64,000 nucleotides of DNA, from assembly GCF_025938155.1 (NCBI RefSeq), contig NZ_JAPCZG010000002.1, forward strand, positions 310,001 through 374,000, written 5' to 3'. The translations under genes were made by a program, and so were the position numbers. Below the pieces are notes generated by a model, which saw nothing but the letters and a program-made list of their open reading frames with translations, was not told the origin of the DNA and did not search any database. Of the stretch, positions 9,248 through 17,803 are shown piece after piece. This DNA comes from Novosphingobium sp. KCTC 2891. GTDB taxonomy: Bacteria; Pseudomonadota; Alphaproteobacteria; Sphingomonadales; Sphingomonadaceae. Position 1 is the first letter of the stretch. Each line of letters opens with the position of its first letter.

Positions 9248-10771
9248 GTGCGCGAGATGGTGACGATCCGCGAAGCCGACCTGATCGACAGCGTGGCGGA
9301 TGCGCTGCAGTATATCAGCTACTTCCACCCGATGGACTACATCCGTGCGCTGGGTGAAGCCTACAAGGCCGAGCAAGGCCCGGCGGCCAAGGATGCGATC
9401 GCGCAGATCCTCACCAACAGCCGGATGTGCGCCGAAGGGCACCGCCCGATCTGCCAGGACACCGGCATCGTCAACGTGTTCATCGAGTGGGGCCAGGACT
9501 GCCGCCTCGACAGCGACCTGTCGTTGCAGGACGTGGTCGATGAAGGCGTGCGCCGCGCCTACATGAACCCCGACAACAAGCTGCGCGCCTCGGTGCTGGC
9601 CGATCCCGCATTCACCCGCCGCAACACGAAGGACAACACGCCCTGCGTGCTTCATGTCGAGATGGTGAAGGGCAACAAGGTCACCGTCGATGTCGCGGCC
9701 AAGGGCGGCGGCAGCGAGAACAAGTCCAAGTTCAAGATGATGAATCCCAGCGATTCGATCGTCGACTGGGTGGTCGAGATGCTGCCGCAGATGGGCGCAG
9801 GCTGGTGCCCGCCCGGGATGCTCGGCATCGGCATCGGCGGCACCGCCGAACACTGCGTCCTGCTCGCCAAGAAGGCGCTGATGGAGCCGATCGACATGGC
9901 CCAGCTGAAGGAGCGCGGGCCGCAGAACGATATCGAGAAGCTGCGCATCGAGATCTTCGACAAGGTCAACGCGCTGGGCATCGGCGCGCAGGGCCTGGGC
10001 GGTCTTTCGACGATCCTCGACGTCAAGATCATGGACGCACCGTGCCATGCCGCTGGCAAGCCGGTGGCGATGATCCCCAACTGCGCCGCCACGCGCCACG
10101 CGCACTTCACGCTCGACGGTTCGGGTCCGAACTATCTCGAACGGCCGAAGCTGGACGAATGGCCGGAAGTGCACTGGGCGCCGGATTCCGCGGCCAAGCG
10201 CGTCGATCTCGACACGCTGACCCCCGAAGACGTGCAGGGCTGGAAGGCAGGCGACCGCCTGCTGCTGAACGGCAAGATGCTCACCGGCCGCGATGCCGCA
10301 CACAAGCGCATCAAGGACATGCTGGCCAAGGGCGAGCAGCTGCCCGTCGATTTCAAGGGCCGCGTGATCTACTACGTCGGCCCGGTCGATCCGGTGCGCG
10401 AGGAAGTCGTCGGTCCCGCCGGCCCCACCACCGCCACGCGCATGGACAGCTTCTCCGATCTGATGCTCGACCTTGGCCTGCTGGCCAGCGTGGGCAAGGC
10501 CGAGCGCGGCCCCGCCGCCACCCAGTCGATCGCCAACCACAAGTCGGCCTACCTGATGGCCGTGGGCGGCGCCGCCTACCTCGTCGCTCGCGCGATCAAG
10601 GAAGCCAAGGTCGTCGGCTTCGAGGACCTTGGCATGGAAGCCATCTATGAGTTCACCGTCGAGGATATGCCGGTGACCGTGGCGGTCGATTCCGATGGCC
10701 AGAACGTCCACCAGCTTGCGCCGCTGGTGTGGAAGAAGAAGATCGCGGAAGAACACCTGCTTCCGGCATGA
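9248..10771 (+). CDS. fumarate hydratase, class I (4Fe-4S, dimeric)
   Basis: About 507 residues, the full two-domain class I fumarase, converting fumarate to L-malate in the TCA cycle. The three cluster cysteines are visible: PICQDTGI (about residue 69 from this GTG), GGTAEHCVLLAKKAL, and PNCAATRHAHF. The C-terminal beta domain has VGPVDPVREEVVGPAGPTTATRMD. GTG 9248 has an AGGGAG upstream (about 9231-9236); ATG 9257 is an equally possible start, since the conserved sequence begins MVTIREADLIDSVADALQY. The gene diverges from pcm. The oxygen-sensitive cluster gives a link to erpA in the same window. Confidence 0.93.
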   Translation: MREMVTIREADLIDSVADALQYISYFHPMDYIRALGEAYKAEQGPAAKDAIAQILTNSRMCAEGHRPICQDTGIVNVFIEWGQDCRLDSDLSLQDVVDEGVRRAYMNPDNKLRASVLADPAFTRRNTKDNTPCVLHVEMVKGNKVTVDVAAKGGGSENKSKFKMMNPSDSIVDWVVEMLPQMGAGWCPPGMLGIGIGGTAEHCVLLAKKALMEPIDMAQLKERGPQNDIEKLRIEIFDKVNALGIGAQGLGGLSTILDVKIMDAPCHAAGKPVAMIPNCAATRHAHFTLDGSGPNYLERPKLDEWPEVHWAPDSAAKRVDLDTLTPEDVQGWKAGDRLLLNGKMLTGRDAAHKRIKDMLAKGEQLPVDFKGRVIYYVGPVDPVREEVVGPAGPTTATRMDSFSDLMLDLGLLASVGKAERGPAATQSIANHKSAYLMAVGGAAYLVARAIKEAKVVGFEDLGMEAIYEFTVEDMPVTVAVDSDGQNVHQLAPLVWKKKIAEEHLLPA

Positions 10772-10777
10772 TCAGTT

Positions 10778-10816
10778 GGCCGATGCGCCCCTGCTGATGG
10801 CCGGGGCGCATCGGCC
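10778..10816 (+). terminator. strong GC hairpin after fumarase gene
   Basis: Perfect 14-bp stem: GGCCGATGCGCCCC (10778-10791) pairs with GGGGCGCATCGGCC (10803-10816) around an 11-base loop. It begins 7 bases after the fumarase stop. There is no T-run, so it may work with Rho or as a 3'-end stabiliser rather than as a classical intrinsic terminator. Confidence 0.6.
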
Positions 10817-10889
10817 GAATCCACCAACCGCCGACTCCTGCCGACCAGCACGCTGGCACAAGGCCGCGCGGGCGGTGTAGAACCGGGCG

Positions 10890-12791
10890 ATGGCATCCAG
10901 CCCCGCGTCCTCCCTGACGGAGCCAGAAGCGCTCCCCTTGCGCCCCCATGTTCCCGCCCGGCAGGTCGTGCTGTCGGCGCTGGCGCTGTGGCTGTGCTAT
11001 TTCGTGCTCATCACCCTGCGCGGGCTGGTGGTGGAACTGGGCGAGTTCCAGGAACTGCTGTGGCGGCGCGCGCTGGTGACGCTGGCGGGAATCGCGGTCA
11101 CGCTGCTCGCCTGGCCGCTGATCCGCCGCTTCGACGGGCGCAGCATCGGGCTGCGCGTGGGCGCTTCGCTGGTGATCATGCTGCCCGCCGCTCTCGCGCT
11201 CGCGGTGGTCAATCAGCAGGCGTTCGCCCCGGTGGAACAGCGCTTCCTTGACCGCGTTGCCGCCGAGGAAGCCGCCAAGGCGCGCGGAGCCACAGCCGCG
11301 CCGGCACCGGACGCGAACGCCGGCGGCGACCAGCCCGGCGATGCCGCTTCGACGTCGGTCACGACATCGACCGGTGTCCGGGTGCGGCATGATGTGTCCG
11401 GCAATGTGCTGGTGGACGTGATGGACCCTATCGCAGCGCCCGTCCCGCCTGAGCCTGCCCCGCCGCCGCCTGCCCCGGTGGCGCCGCAGGCCAAGGCTGC
11501 GCCGCCCGCGCCGCCGGAAATCCCGCTCTCGATCCGCAGCAGGGCGGACGGCAGTTCGGAAATGCTCGCTCCCGGCGGCGTGGTGATCCGGCGCAACGCC
11601 GACGGCACGGCGCAAGTGCGCGCCGGCGGCATGGTCGTCCAGGTCGACGGCGCCGATGCCGACGAGATCGCGCGCGGCATCGAGGAAGCACGCCGCCACA
11701 CCCTGGAAGCACGCGGCGAAATGGCGGCCGACGCGCGGCGCGAAGCCGAGGAAGCCCGCCGCGAGGCACTGGAGGAAACGCGCCGCGCGCTGGCCGAGGC
11801 GGGCATCGCCATGCCGCCCGCCCCGCCAGCTCCGCCCGTGCCCCCCCGCGCAGCCGCTCCATCGGGGAAAACCGCCCCCGCGCACAAGGCCCCCCCCGCA
11901 GTAAGGCCCGCAGCACGGCCCGCGCCCCACCCCGCGGCAGTACCGACCGCGGCCGCCACGCCAAAGGCCGTGCCCTCCCCGGCCCCGGAACCTGCGGCTT
12001 ATCCCGCCCCCGCCCCCGTGCACGCCAAAGTCATCCGGAAGGCCGTCGAGGACGAAGGGCTGTGGCGCCAGCTCACCGATGTCGCGCTCGGCCGTTATTT
12101 CCTGCTGATCGCCTGGGCTGCGCTCTATCTCGCGCTCGGCAATGGCGAGATGGCGCGCGCTGCCGAACAGCGCGAAGGCGAATATCGGCGCGCGGCCAAG
12201 TCCGCCGAGCTGCGCAGCCTGCGCTATCAGGTCAATCCGCACTTCCTGTTCAACACGCTCAATTCGCTGTCGGCGCTGGTGATGGTGGGGCGCAGCGAGC
12301 AGGCGGAGAAGATGATCCAGACGATCTCCAGCTTCTACCGCCACAGCCTTGCCACCGATCCCACCGCCGACGTGCCGCTCTCGGACGAAATCGCGCTGCA
12401 GCGGCACTATCTCGAAATCGAGGCGGTGCGTTTTCCCGAACGCCTGCGCACCGAATTCGACGTGCCGGAAGACCTGATGAGCGCCTGCGTGCCGGGGATG
12501 ATCCTGCAACCGCTGGTCGAAAACTCTATCAAGTACGCGGTTTCGGCGAGCACACGCCCCGTCACCATCCGCATCGCCGCGCGCGAGGCGAGCGGGCTGC
12601 TGGTGCTGACCGTGGCCGACGACGGGCCGGGCAAGGTCGGCGAATCCGGCAGCACCGGCATCGGCCTGGACAATGTGCGCCAGCGCCTGGCCGCGCGCTT
12701 TGGCGACCGAGCGCGGGTGGAGAGCGCGGCGCTGCCCGCAGGCGGCTACGCTACCGTCCTGACACTGCCGGTGATACACCATGACTGTTGA
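10890..12791 (+). CDS. sensor histidine kinase, LytS/YehU type, with long Pro/Ala-rich insert
   Basis: A 633-residue kinase of the His_kinase (LytS-like) family. The C-terminal third has YQVNPHFLFNTLNSLSALV (phosphoacceptor His around residue 450), the N-box in ENSIKYAV and the G-box VADDGPG. The N-terminus has three hydrophobic segments (about residues 27-52, 53-76, 90-108). About 280 residues of low-complexity sequence follow: Pro/Ala runs, a repeat-like RNADGTAQVRAGGMVVQVDG and a charged coiled coil (EEARRHTLEARGEMAADARR), then a further membrane helix (RYFLLIAWAALYLALG). The extended segment is probably periplasmic. The paired LytTR regulator overlaps its 3' end region. Confidence 0.88.
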   Translation: MASSPASSLTEPEALPLRPHVPARQVVLSALALWLCYFVLITLRGLVVELGEFQELLWRRALVTLAGIAVTLLAWPLIRRFDGRSIGLRVGASLVIMLPAALALAVVNQQAFAPVEQRFLDRVAAEEAAKARGATAAPAPDANAGGDQPGDAASTSVTTSTGVRVRHDVSGNVLVDVMDPIAAPVPPEPAPPPPAPVAPQAKAAPPAPPEIPLSIRSRADGSSEMLAPGGVVIRRNADGTAQVRAGGMVVQVDGADADEIARGIEEARRHTLEARGEMAADARREAEEARREALEETRRALAEAGIAMPPAPPAPPVPPRAAAPSGKTAPAHKAPPAVRPAARPAPHPAAVPTAAATPKAVPSPAPEPAAYPAPAPVHAKVIRKAVEDEGLWRQLTDVALGRYFLLIAWAALYLALGNGEMARAAEQREGEYRRAAKSAELRSLRYQVNPHFLFNTLNSLSALVMVGRSEQAEKMIQTISSFYRHSLATDPTADVPLSDEIALQRHYLEIEAVRFPERLRTEFDVPEDLMSACVPGMILQPLVENSIKYAVSASTRPVTIRIAAREASGLLVLTVADDGPGKVGESGSTGIGLDNVRQRLAARFGDRARVESAALPAGGYATVLTLPVIHHDC

Positions 12792-12816
12792 AAATCAGAA
12801 GCTTGAGGGGGAAATC

Positions 12817-13554
12817 ATGCGCACGCTGATCGTCGATGACGAGCCGCTCGCAGTCGAACGGATGCAGATCCTCTGCGCCCGCATTCCGGCGTTGCAGGTG
12901 GTCGGCACCGCGAGCGATGGCGGGCAGGCCCTGCGCCTCGTCACTGCGCTCGCACCCGATCTGGTGCTGCTCGACATGACCATGCCCGAAGTGGATGGCC
13001 TTTCCGTGGCGCGCGCATTGGCGGACCAGCCGCAGCGACCCGGCGTGGTGTTCGTGACCGCGCACGATCATTTCGCGGTGGAAGCGTTCGACCTCGACGC
13101 GGTGGACTACGTGCTGAAGCCCGTCGCGCAGGAGCGGCTCGAACGCGCCGTGGAACGCGCGCAGGAACGCGTGACCGCACGCCGCGCCGCGCCCGAGCAA
13201 CCCGCCTCCGCGCCCGGCAGCGCGTGGATCGAAGAGTTCTGGGTGCCTCATCGCAGCGAGCTTGTGCGCATTGCCGCATCCGATCTCGACCGCATCGACG
13301 CAGAGCGCGACTATGTGCGCCTTCACGTGGGCGAGCGATCGTACCTGATGCTGCATACGATCCAGGGGCTGGAGAACCGGCTCGATCCCGAACGCTTCAT
13401 CCGCCTTCACCGCTCTACCATCGTCCGGCGGGACCGCATCGCCGGCTTGCGGCACGACGGGCTGGGCGTGTGGTCCGCCGAGCTTGCCGATGGCACCATG
13501 CTGCGGATCGGACGAACTTTTCTGTCCAAAGTCAAAGGGATGGCAGGCCGATAA
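12817..13554 (+). CDS. LytTR-family response regulator
   Basis: A 245-residue regulator starting MRTLIVDDEPLAVERMQ. The receiver domain (1-120) has the phosphoacceptor Asp53 in LLDMTMPEVDG, the acidic pair D7-D8 and Lys in YVLKPV. The C-terminal LytTR DNA-binding domain (about 140-240) has IDAERDYVRLHVGERSYL and FIRLHRSTIVRRDRI. ATG 12817 is chosen for its GAGGGGG ribosome-binding site at 12805-12811; an in-frame ATG at 12781 overlaps the end of the kinase gene. It is the obvious partner of the upstream LytS-type kinase; the target genes are unknown. Confidence 0.92.
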   Translation: MRTLIVDDEPLAVERMQILCARIPALQVVGTASDGGQALRLVTALAPDLVLLDMTMPEVDGLSVARALADQPQRPGVVFVTAHDHFAVEAFDLDAVDYVLKPVAQERLERAVERAQERVTARRAAPEQPASAPGSAWIEEFWVPHRSELVRIAASDLDRIDAERDYVRLHVGERSYLMLHTIQGLENRLDPERFIRLHRSTIVRRDRIAGLRHDGLGVWSAELADGTMLRIGRTFLSKVKGMAGR

Positions 13555-13565
13555 GGGCCATAGAG

Positions 13566-13577
13566 CCGTTGCAACGG
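13566..13577. promoter_or_regulatory. perfect palindrome upstream of PilZ gene
   Basis: CCGTTGCAACGG is a perfect 12-bp inverted repeat just after the LytTR regulator stop and about 85-95 bases before the PilZ gene start. It could be a regulator-binding site or the stem of a short hairpin. No T-run follows. Confidence 0.3.
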
Positions 13578-13660
13578 CGGGGGTTCTGCAACAATATCCG
13601 AATCTGAGGTAACGGCTCGGCAAGATTCGTCACGTTACAAGGACTTCGGTCGGAACAGAC

Positions 13661-14404
13661 GTGCGTCCGGCCCAGAGGGGGCAGCGCGTCGGGGGAATAA
13701 GCTTGCTCGAGGGGAACGACGAGCCGGACGATACCAAAGCCTCGGAGAGCGATGCCTCCGACGAGTCCGGCCATGCGAGCAGCGACCAGCGCGGCTCGCC
13801 CCGCTTTACCCTGCTGATTCGCGCCGCCAAGCTGGTGGTCGACGGACGCGAATTCCTCTGCATTCTGCGCGACGCGTCCGCCACCGGGCTCAAGGTCCGG
13901 CTGTTCACGCCCCTGCCCGAGCATCGGGATTTGCGCATCGAATTGGCCAATGGCGATCGCTATCCAATCGAACTGGTATGGCATTCGGACGATTACGCCG
14001 GCTTCCGCTTCCAGGAAGAAGTCGAAATCGAGCGCCTGCTGGACGAAAGCCATGGCGGCTTTCCCCGGCGGCAGGTGCGGCTGCGCATCGCGCTGAACGC
14101 CATGCTCCATTCGGGCGGGGAGGCGGTGCGCATCGCATTCAACGATATCTCGCAGCAGGGCGCCGGTATCGAATGCGACAAGTGGCTGCTGATGAACGAG
14201 CTGGTGAAGATCGAGACCGGGGTGATGCCGGCGATCTACGCCAAGGTGCGCTGGCGCAGCCACCCCCGCTATGGCCTGGTGTTCGAGCAGACGTTCAAGC
14301 TCGACGAACTCGCCCGCATTTCTGCGCCGCTGCAACTGGGGCAGGCGATCCGCGATGCGGAAGCAGGCAAGGATAGCGAAGCGGGTGCCCGCGCGACCGG
14401 CTGA
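13661..14404 (+). CDS. PilZ-domain protein, probably two tandem PilZ modules
   Basis: About 247 residues (233 if TTG 13703, which follows GGGGGAA, is the true start). After an acidic Ser/Asp/Glu-rich N-terminus there are two beta-barrel-like segments. The first has SPRFTLLIRAAKLVV with LRDASATGLKVRLF (D-x-S-x-x-G of PilZ). The second has PRRQVRLRIALNAML with NDISQQGAGIECDKW. PilZ domains bind cyclic di-GMP through an RxxxR plus D/NxSxxG motif, and both motifs are at least partly present twice. Likely a cytosolic c-di-GMP effector; the output is unknown. Confidence 0.78.
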   Translation: MRPAQRGQRVGGISLLEGNDEPDDTKASESDASDESGHASSDQRGSPRFTLLIRAAKLVVDGREFLCILRDASATGLKVRLFTPLPEHRDLRIELANGDRYPIELVWHSDDYAGFRFQEEVEIERLLDESHGGFPRRQVRLRIALNAMLHSGGEAVRIAFNDISQQGAGIECDKWLLMNELVKIETGVMPAIYAKVRWRSHPRYGLVFEQTFKLDELARISAPLQLGQAIRDAEAGKDSEAGARATG

Positions 14405-14482
14405 TGCCGGTGCGCGCACCCGGTGATTGACCGGCAGAGCAAGGCGCGGGATAAGACCCGCACCGTGCCAGAGGGAATGCCG

Positions 14483-15013
14483 ATGAACCGCAAGTCACTG
14501 ATCCGCGCCGCTTCCGTGTCCTTGCTGCTCGCCCCCGCGCTCGCGGCGGCCAAGGAATCGCCGATCACCGACTCGCTTCCTCCCGTGTTCCAGGCGGTGG
14601 CCGATTGCCGCCAGCTGACGGCGGACGCGGAACGGCTGGCTTGCTACGATCGCAACGTCGCCACGATGGTCTCCGCGCGCGAAAACCACGATCTTGTCGT
14701 CGCCGACCGGGCCACGCTGCGCGAAACCAAGAAGGGCCTGTTCGGGTTCACGCTGCCCAAGCTGAAGCTGTTCGGCAACACCGAAGGCGAGGACATCCAG
14801 GAAATCGAAACCACGATCAGCCTGGTCCGTCCCGCGAAGGACGGCTACGCGGTATTCACCCTTGCCGATGGCGCACGGTGGAAGCAGACCGACGGCGGCA
14901 AGAGCTGGGCCAAGCCGGGTGACAAGATCCGCATCAAGCGCGGCGCGCTGGGCAGTTTCATGGCGAACGTGGGCAACGCTGCCGCCGTTCGCGTGATGCG
15001 GCTGGCCAACTGA
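14483..15013 (+). CDS. secreted protein of unknown function with RLACYD motif
   Basis: A 176-residue protein with a Sec signal (MNRKSLIRAASVSLLLAPAL, cleaved after AAA). The mature part has VADCRQLTADAERLACYDRN, a two-cysteine motif found near the N-terminus of several periplasmic proteins, then a C-terminal small beta-rich region (YAVFTLADGARWKQTDGG, IRIKRGALGSFM). ATG 14483 is chosen for GAGGGA at 14471-14476. No family function is recognised. It is co-directional with the PilZ gene but separated by a short spacer. Confidence 0.7.
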   Translation: MNRKSLIRAASVSLLLAPALAAAKESPITDSLPPVFQAVADCRQLTADAERLACYDRNVATMVSARENHDLVVADRATLRETKKGLFGFTLPKLKLFGNTEGEDIQEIETTISLVRPAKDGYAVFTLADGARWKQTDGGKSWAKPGDKIRIKRGALGSFMANVGNAAAVRVMRLAN

Positions 15014-15058
15014 CCGTTCGACGAGTCGCCGAACCGCCAGTCAGTCCGCCGCACCGGG

Positions 15059-15376
15059 TCAATTGGCCTGATTGATGGCCTTGCCCTGCATCGCCTCGTA
15101 CGTTTCGCGCGCGTTCTGGTTGCCGACGCGGTCGGCCTGCTCCCACATTGCGTTGGTGCGGCAACTCACCCGCTTGCGGACAAGCGAGCCGGTGTCCTCG
15201 GATTTGACGCAACGGATGTAGTCGGGATCGGTCTTAATGCGCGAGGCGTTGTGCGCGCGCACTTGTGACTGGCTCATCTTGCGCGGGTCCAGTTCAAGCG
15301 CGGTAATGGCCGTGCCGCTTGCAGAAGTACTGGCGGCGGCATTGGCCGCCAGGGCGATAATGAATGTGGTAATCAT
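15059..15376 (-). CDS. small secreted protein with paired-cysteine TGS motif
   Basis: A 105-residue protein from ATG 15376 with a Sec signal (MITTFIIALAANAAASTSAS). The C-terminal half holds YIRCVKSEDTGSLVRKRVSC followed by RTNAMWEQ, a Cys...TGS...Cys-x-T-x-x-x-W pattern that recurs in many small secreted sphingomonad proteins of unknown role. The two cysteines probably form a disulfide. The longer open frame upstream of this ATG has no signal-like or conserved content. Confidence 0.65.
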   Translation of the reverse strand: MITTFIIALAANAAASTSASGTAITALELDPRKMSQSQVRAHNASRIKTDPDYIRCVKSEDTGSLVRKRVSCRTNAMWEQADRVGNQNARETYEAMQGKAINQAN

Positions 15377-15443
15377 GCTGGCGGAACTCCGTCCGGAAAA
15401 GTGATGCCACGCTAACCCGCCCAAGCTGCCGCGACAACACCCT

Positions 15444-15481
15444 GAAATGAAACAGGGTTCCGGGAAATGAAACAGGGTTCC
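15444..15481. repeat. two-copy 18-nt direct repeat
   Basis: GAAATGAAACAGGGTTCC occurs at 15444-15461 and again at 15464-15481 with a 20-base period. The first copy also pairs with the preceding ACCCTG (15439-15444) to give a small ACCCTG/CAGGGT hairpin. It lies in the 114-base gap between the start of the minus-strand secreted-protein gene and the stop of the hydroxylase gene. It may be a tandem regulator site or part of a terminator. Confidence 0.5.
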
Positions 15482-15490
15482 TGCCGCCGG

Positions 15491-16699
15491 CTATTTCAGC
15501 GCCGTGTCATTCGCCGCAAAGTACGAGGCGACCGCCTCGCGCTCGCGCTCGCCCAGGTGCGGGTTCCACACATCGAGGATCAGCACCGCCCGACGGCGGT
15601 TGCTGCGGTTCCAAGCCTCGTGCTCGATCGTATCGTCAAAGGCAAAAGCCTTGTTCTCGACCCACTCGCGCGTTTCCCCCCCGACGCGGAAACCGCAGGC
15701 TTCGGGCACTTCTAGGGCGAGGTGGATGATCGCGCGGGTATTGGTGACGCCGGTATGCGGGGGAATATGGCTGTGCGGCTGGAGGATCGAGAAGAAGGCG
15801 TTGGGCGCACGGCCCGGAATGCGCATCAGGGGAAGCCGCTCCAGCAGGCTCGCCGTGTGCGGGCAACGCGCCAGCACGGCCTCGTTGGCCACCCCGTATT
15901 CCCACAGGAAGCAGACCGACCAGTCGAGCGAACCGTCCAGCAGGGTCCACTTGTTCTCGGGCGTGCCCGGCTCCATCCGCACATAGGGCCGGATGTCCTC
16001 GCCGGGTGCGGCGAGCAGCGCGCTCATTTCCGCCGCGATGAACGGGGCGTGCGCCTCCAGATCCTCGAACCAGGGGAAATGCTTGCGATCGAAGTATTCG
16101 TCGGGCGGCAGGAAGGGATAGTGCAGTCCGGCGCATTCGTTATGGTAGATGCGCCGGCGACCAAGCGCGGTATCGACGAAGGCGCCAATGCGCCGGCGTT
16201 CGCCTTCGTCCTCGCTCGCGCGCATCGCCTCGAGTGCACTTTGCGTCTGGCCTTCCAGCCGCACGCGCAGTTCGCTGCAATAGCGCTCGCCATCGTCCAG
16301 CTCGGCGGCCAGCGCCGGGGAGATCCGCGGCAATTGCGCGGCCAGCTGGCGCACACCGTTCCATCCGGCCAGCGCAGCGGTTTCCTCGCCCAGGCGTTGC
16401 AGCAACTGCGCCATGCGCAATTGCGCAATGAAATCCACCCGGTTGATCGACAGCGCGTGGTTCAGCGCATCGCGTTCACCGGCGGCATCGCCCCGCAGGC
16501 GATAGGCGTGCGCCAGGTTGATCCACAGCGGGGCAGCGTCAGGATCGGCTTCGGTCGCCTCTCGAAAGGCCGCGATCGCGCTCACGCCATCGTGCGCCTG
16601 CAAGGCCTGGATGCCGCGCGCATTGGCGGCCTGTGCACGCGCGAGATGCCCGGGAGGGGCAGCGCCCGCTTCACCGGCAAAATTTTGTGATGCGACCAT
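15491..16699 (-). CDS. TPR-containing aspartyl/asparaginyl beta-hydroxylase
   Basis: 402 residues from ATG 16699 (MVASQNFAGEAGAAPPGHLA). Residues about 20-110 hold TPR-like helices (AFREATEADPDAAPLWINLA, ALNHALSINRVDFI). The C-terminal 200 residues are an Asp/Asn beta-hydroxylase (AspH-like) 2-oxoglutarate/Fe(II) domain: HIPPHTGVTNTRAIIHLALE gives the first iron-binding His, and FAFDDTIEHEAWN the second. Substrates of this family are Asp/Asn side chains in proteins or small molecules. It is divergent from the sulfotransferase-like gene at 16772 and near a TonB receptor, so a modified peptide or protein substrate is likely. A paralogue lies at 56269-57414. Confidence 0.88.
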   Translation of the reverse strand: MVASQNFAGEAGAAPPGHLARAQAANARGIQALQAHDGVSAIAAFREATEADPDAAPLWINLAHAYRLRGDAAGERDALNHALSINRVDFIAQLRMAQLLQRLGEETAALAGWNGVRQLAAQLPRISPALAAELDDGERYCSELRVRLEGQTQSALEAMRASEDEGERRRIGAFVDTALGRRRIYHNECAGLHYPFLPPDEYFDRKHFPWFEDLEAHAPFIAAEMSALLAAPGEDIRPYVRMEPGTPENKWTLLDGSLDWSVCFLWEYGVANEAVLARCPHTASLLERLPLMRIPGRAPNAFFSILQPHSHIPPHTGVTNTRAIIHLALEVPEACGFRVGGETREWVENKAFAFDDTIEHEAWNRSNRRRAVLILDVWNPHLGEREREAVASYFAANDTALK

Positions 16700-16771
16700 G
16701 GAACCCGATTTACATTGCGGCGTTCTTGGCGACAAGCATCCTTGCGTCCGCCCGAAATGCCGGTCGGTAAA

Positions 16772-17803
16772 ATGAGTGGGTATTCCTTGAGCTTCGACAT
16801 CGTCAATGCCGAATGGATCGCGCATCGCCATGTCGAGCAGGCCGATGCGATCCGGTTCATCCCGGTGCCGCGCGCCGCACACGAAACCATTCCCTTCCTC
16901 ACCGACGATTGCCTCGGCCCGCGCGGCCCCGCTGTCGATGTTGCAGTGACCACCTGCCTCGCGGCGGCAGAAAAACGTCCGTTGAACATCGTGTTCCATT
17001 CCGCCTTCTGCGCATCGACGCTGCTCACGCGCGCGTTGTCGCGGCCGGGGACGGCCATGGGCCTGTCCGAACCGGTGCTGCTCAACGACGTGGTCGGCCT
17101 GCGCCAGCGCGGCGCGCGCGGAGCGGAAGTGGCGCGGATCGCCGATACCGCGCTGCGCCTGCTGGCACGTCCGTTCGGACCCGGCGAAGCGGTGGTGGTC
17201 AAGCCATCGAACCTCATCAATCCGCTGGCCGAATTGTTCATGGCCCTGCAGCCGCAGGCGCGGGCGGTGTTCCTTTATGCCCCGCTCGAAACCTTCCTGA
17301 TTTCCGTGGCGCGCAAGGGCCTGCCGTGCCGCCTGTGGGTGCGCGAACTGATGGCCAAGTTCCTGCCCGAAGGACTGCTCGCTCCTCTGGGGATCGAGCC
17401 GGAGGACGTCTTTCGCCAGACCGACCTGCAAGTGGCCGCCGCCGGATGGCTCGCGCAGCACCGGCTGTTCCTCGGCCTGGCGCAGAAGCTGGGACCGGAT
17501 CGTCTGATCCTGCTCGATGCCGATGCGCTGACGGGAAGCCCCGCGCCGACGCTGGCCCGCGTTGCCCGCCATTTCCGGCTCGATTTCCCGGCCGGGGCCA
17601 TCGAAGAGATCGCGGGTGGCCCCGCCTTTACCCGCCACTCGAAGTCCGGCAGCGCGTTCACGCCGGAGGACCGCAGGATCGCCTACGCTGCGGCGCGCGG
17701 CGCCCATGGCGAAGAGATCGACATGGTGATGGATTGGGCCGGCAAGGTTGCGGCAGGCGCGGGAATTGCGCTCGATCCCGCTCCCGCACAGACTTACGCG
17801 TAA
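16772..17803 (+). CDS. sulfotransferase-like P-loop protein
   Basis: About 343 residues from ATG 16772 (MSGYSLSFDIVNAEWIAHRH); an in-frame ATG lies at 16757. The N-terminal core has LNIVFHSAFCASTLLTRALS, resembling the 5'-phosphosulfate-binding loop of PAPS-dependent sulfotransferases. Further along are KPSNLINPLAELF and LILLDADALTGSPAPTLARV. It overlaps the end of the TPR-sulfotransferase gene by 10 bases in convergent orientation and diverges from the hydroxylase gene. The sulfotransferase call is inferred from this loop and context; a kinase-like P-loop protein is possible. Confidence 0.6.
   Translation: MSGYSLSFDIVNAEWIAHRHVEQADAIRFIPVPRAAHETIPFLTDDCLGPRGPAVDVAVTTCLAAAEKRPLNIVFHSAFCASTLLTRALSRPGTAMGLSEPVLLNDVVGLRQRGARGAEVARIADTALRLLARPFGPGEAVVVKPSNLINPLAELFMALQPQARAVFLYAPLETFLISVARKGLPCRLWVRELMAKFLPEGLLAPLGIEPEDVFRQTDLQVAAAGWLAQHRLFLGLAQKLGPDRLILLDADALTGSPAPTLARVARHFRLDFPAGAIEEIAGGPAFTRHSKSGSAFTPEDRRIAYAAARGAHGEEIDMVMDWAGKVAAGAGIALDPAPAQTYA

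Noticed and set aside
10653..12782. A 709-codon minus frame across the kinase gene
   Set aside because: Antisense of the Pro/Ala-rich kinase insert; His/Gly/Arg-rich with no motif, while the plus strand encodes NPHFLFNTLNS and an overlapping LytTR gene.
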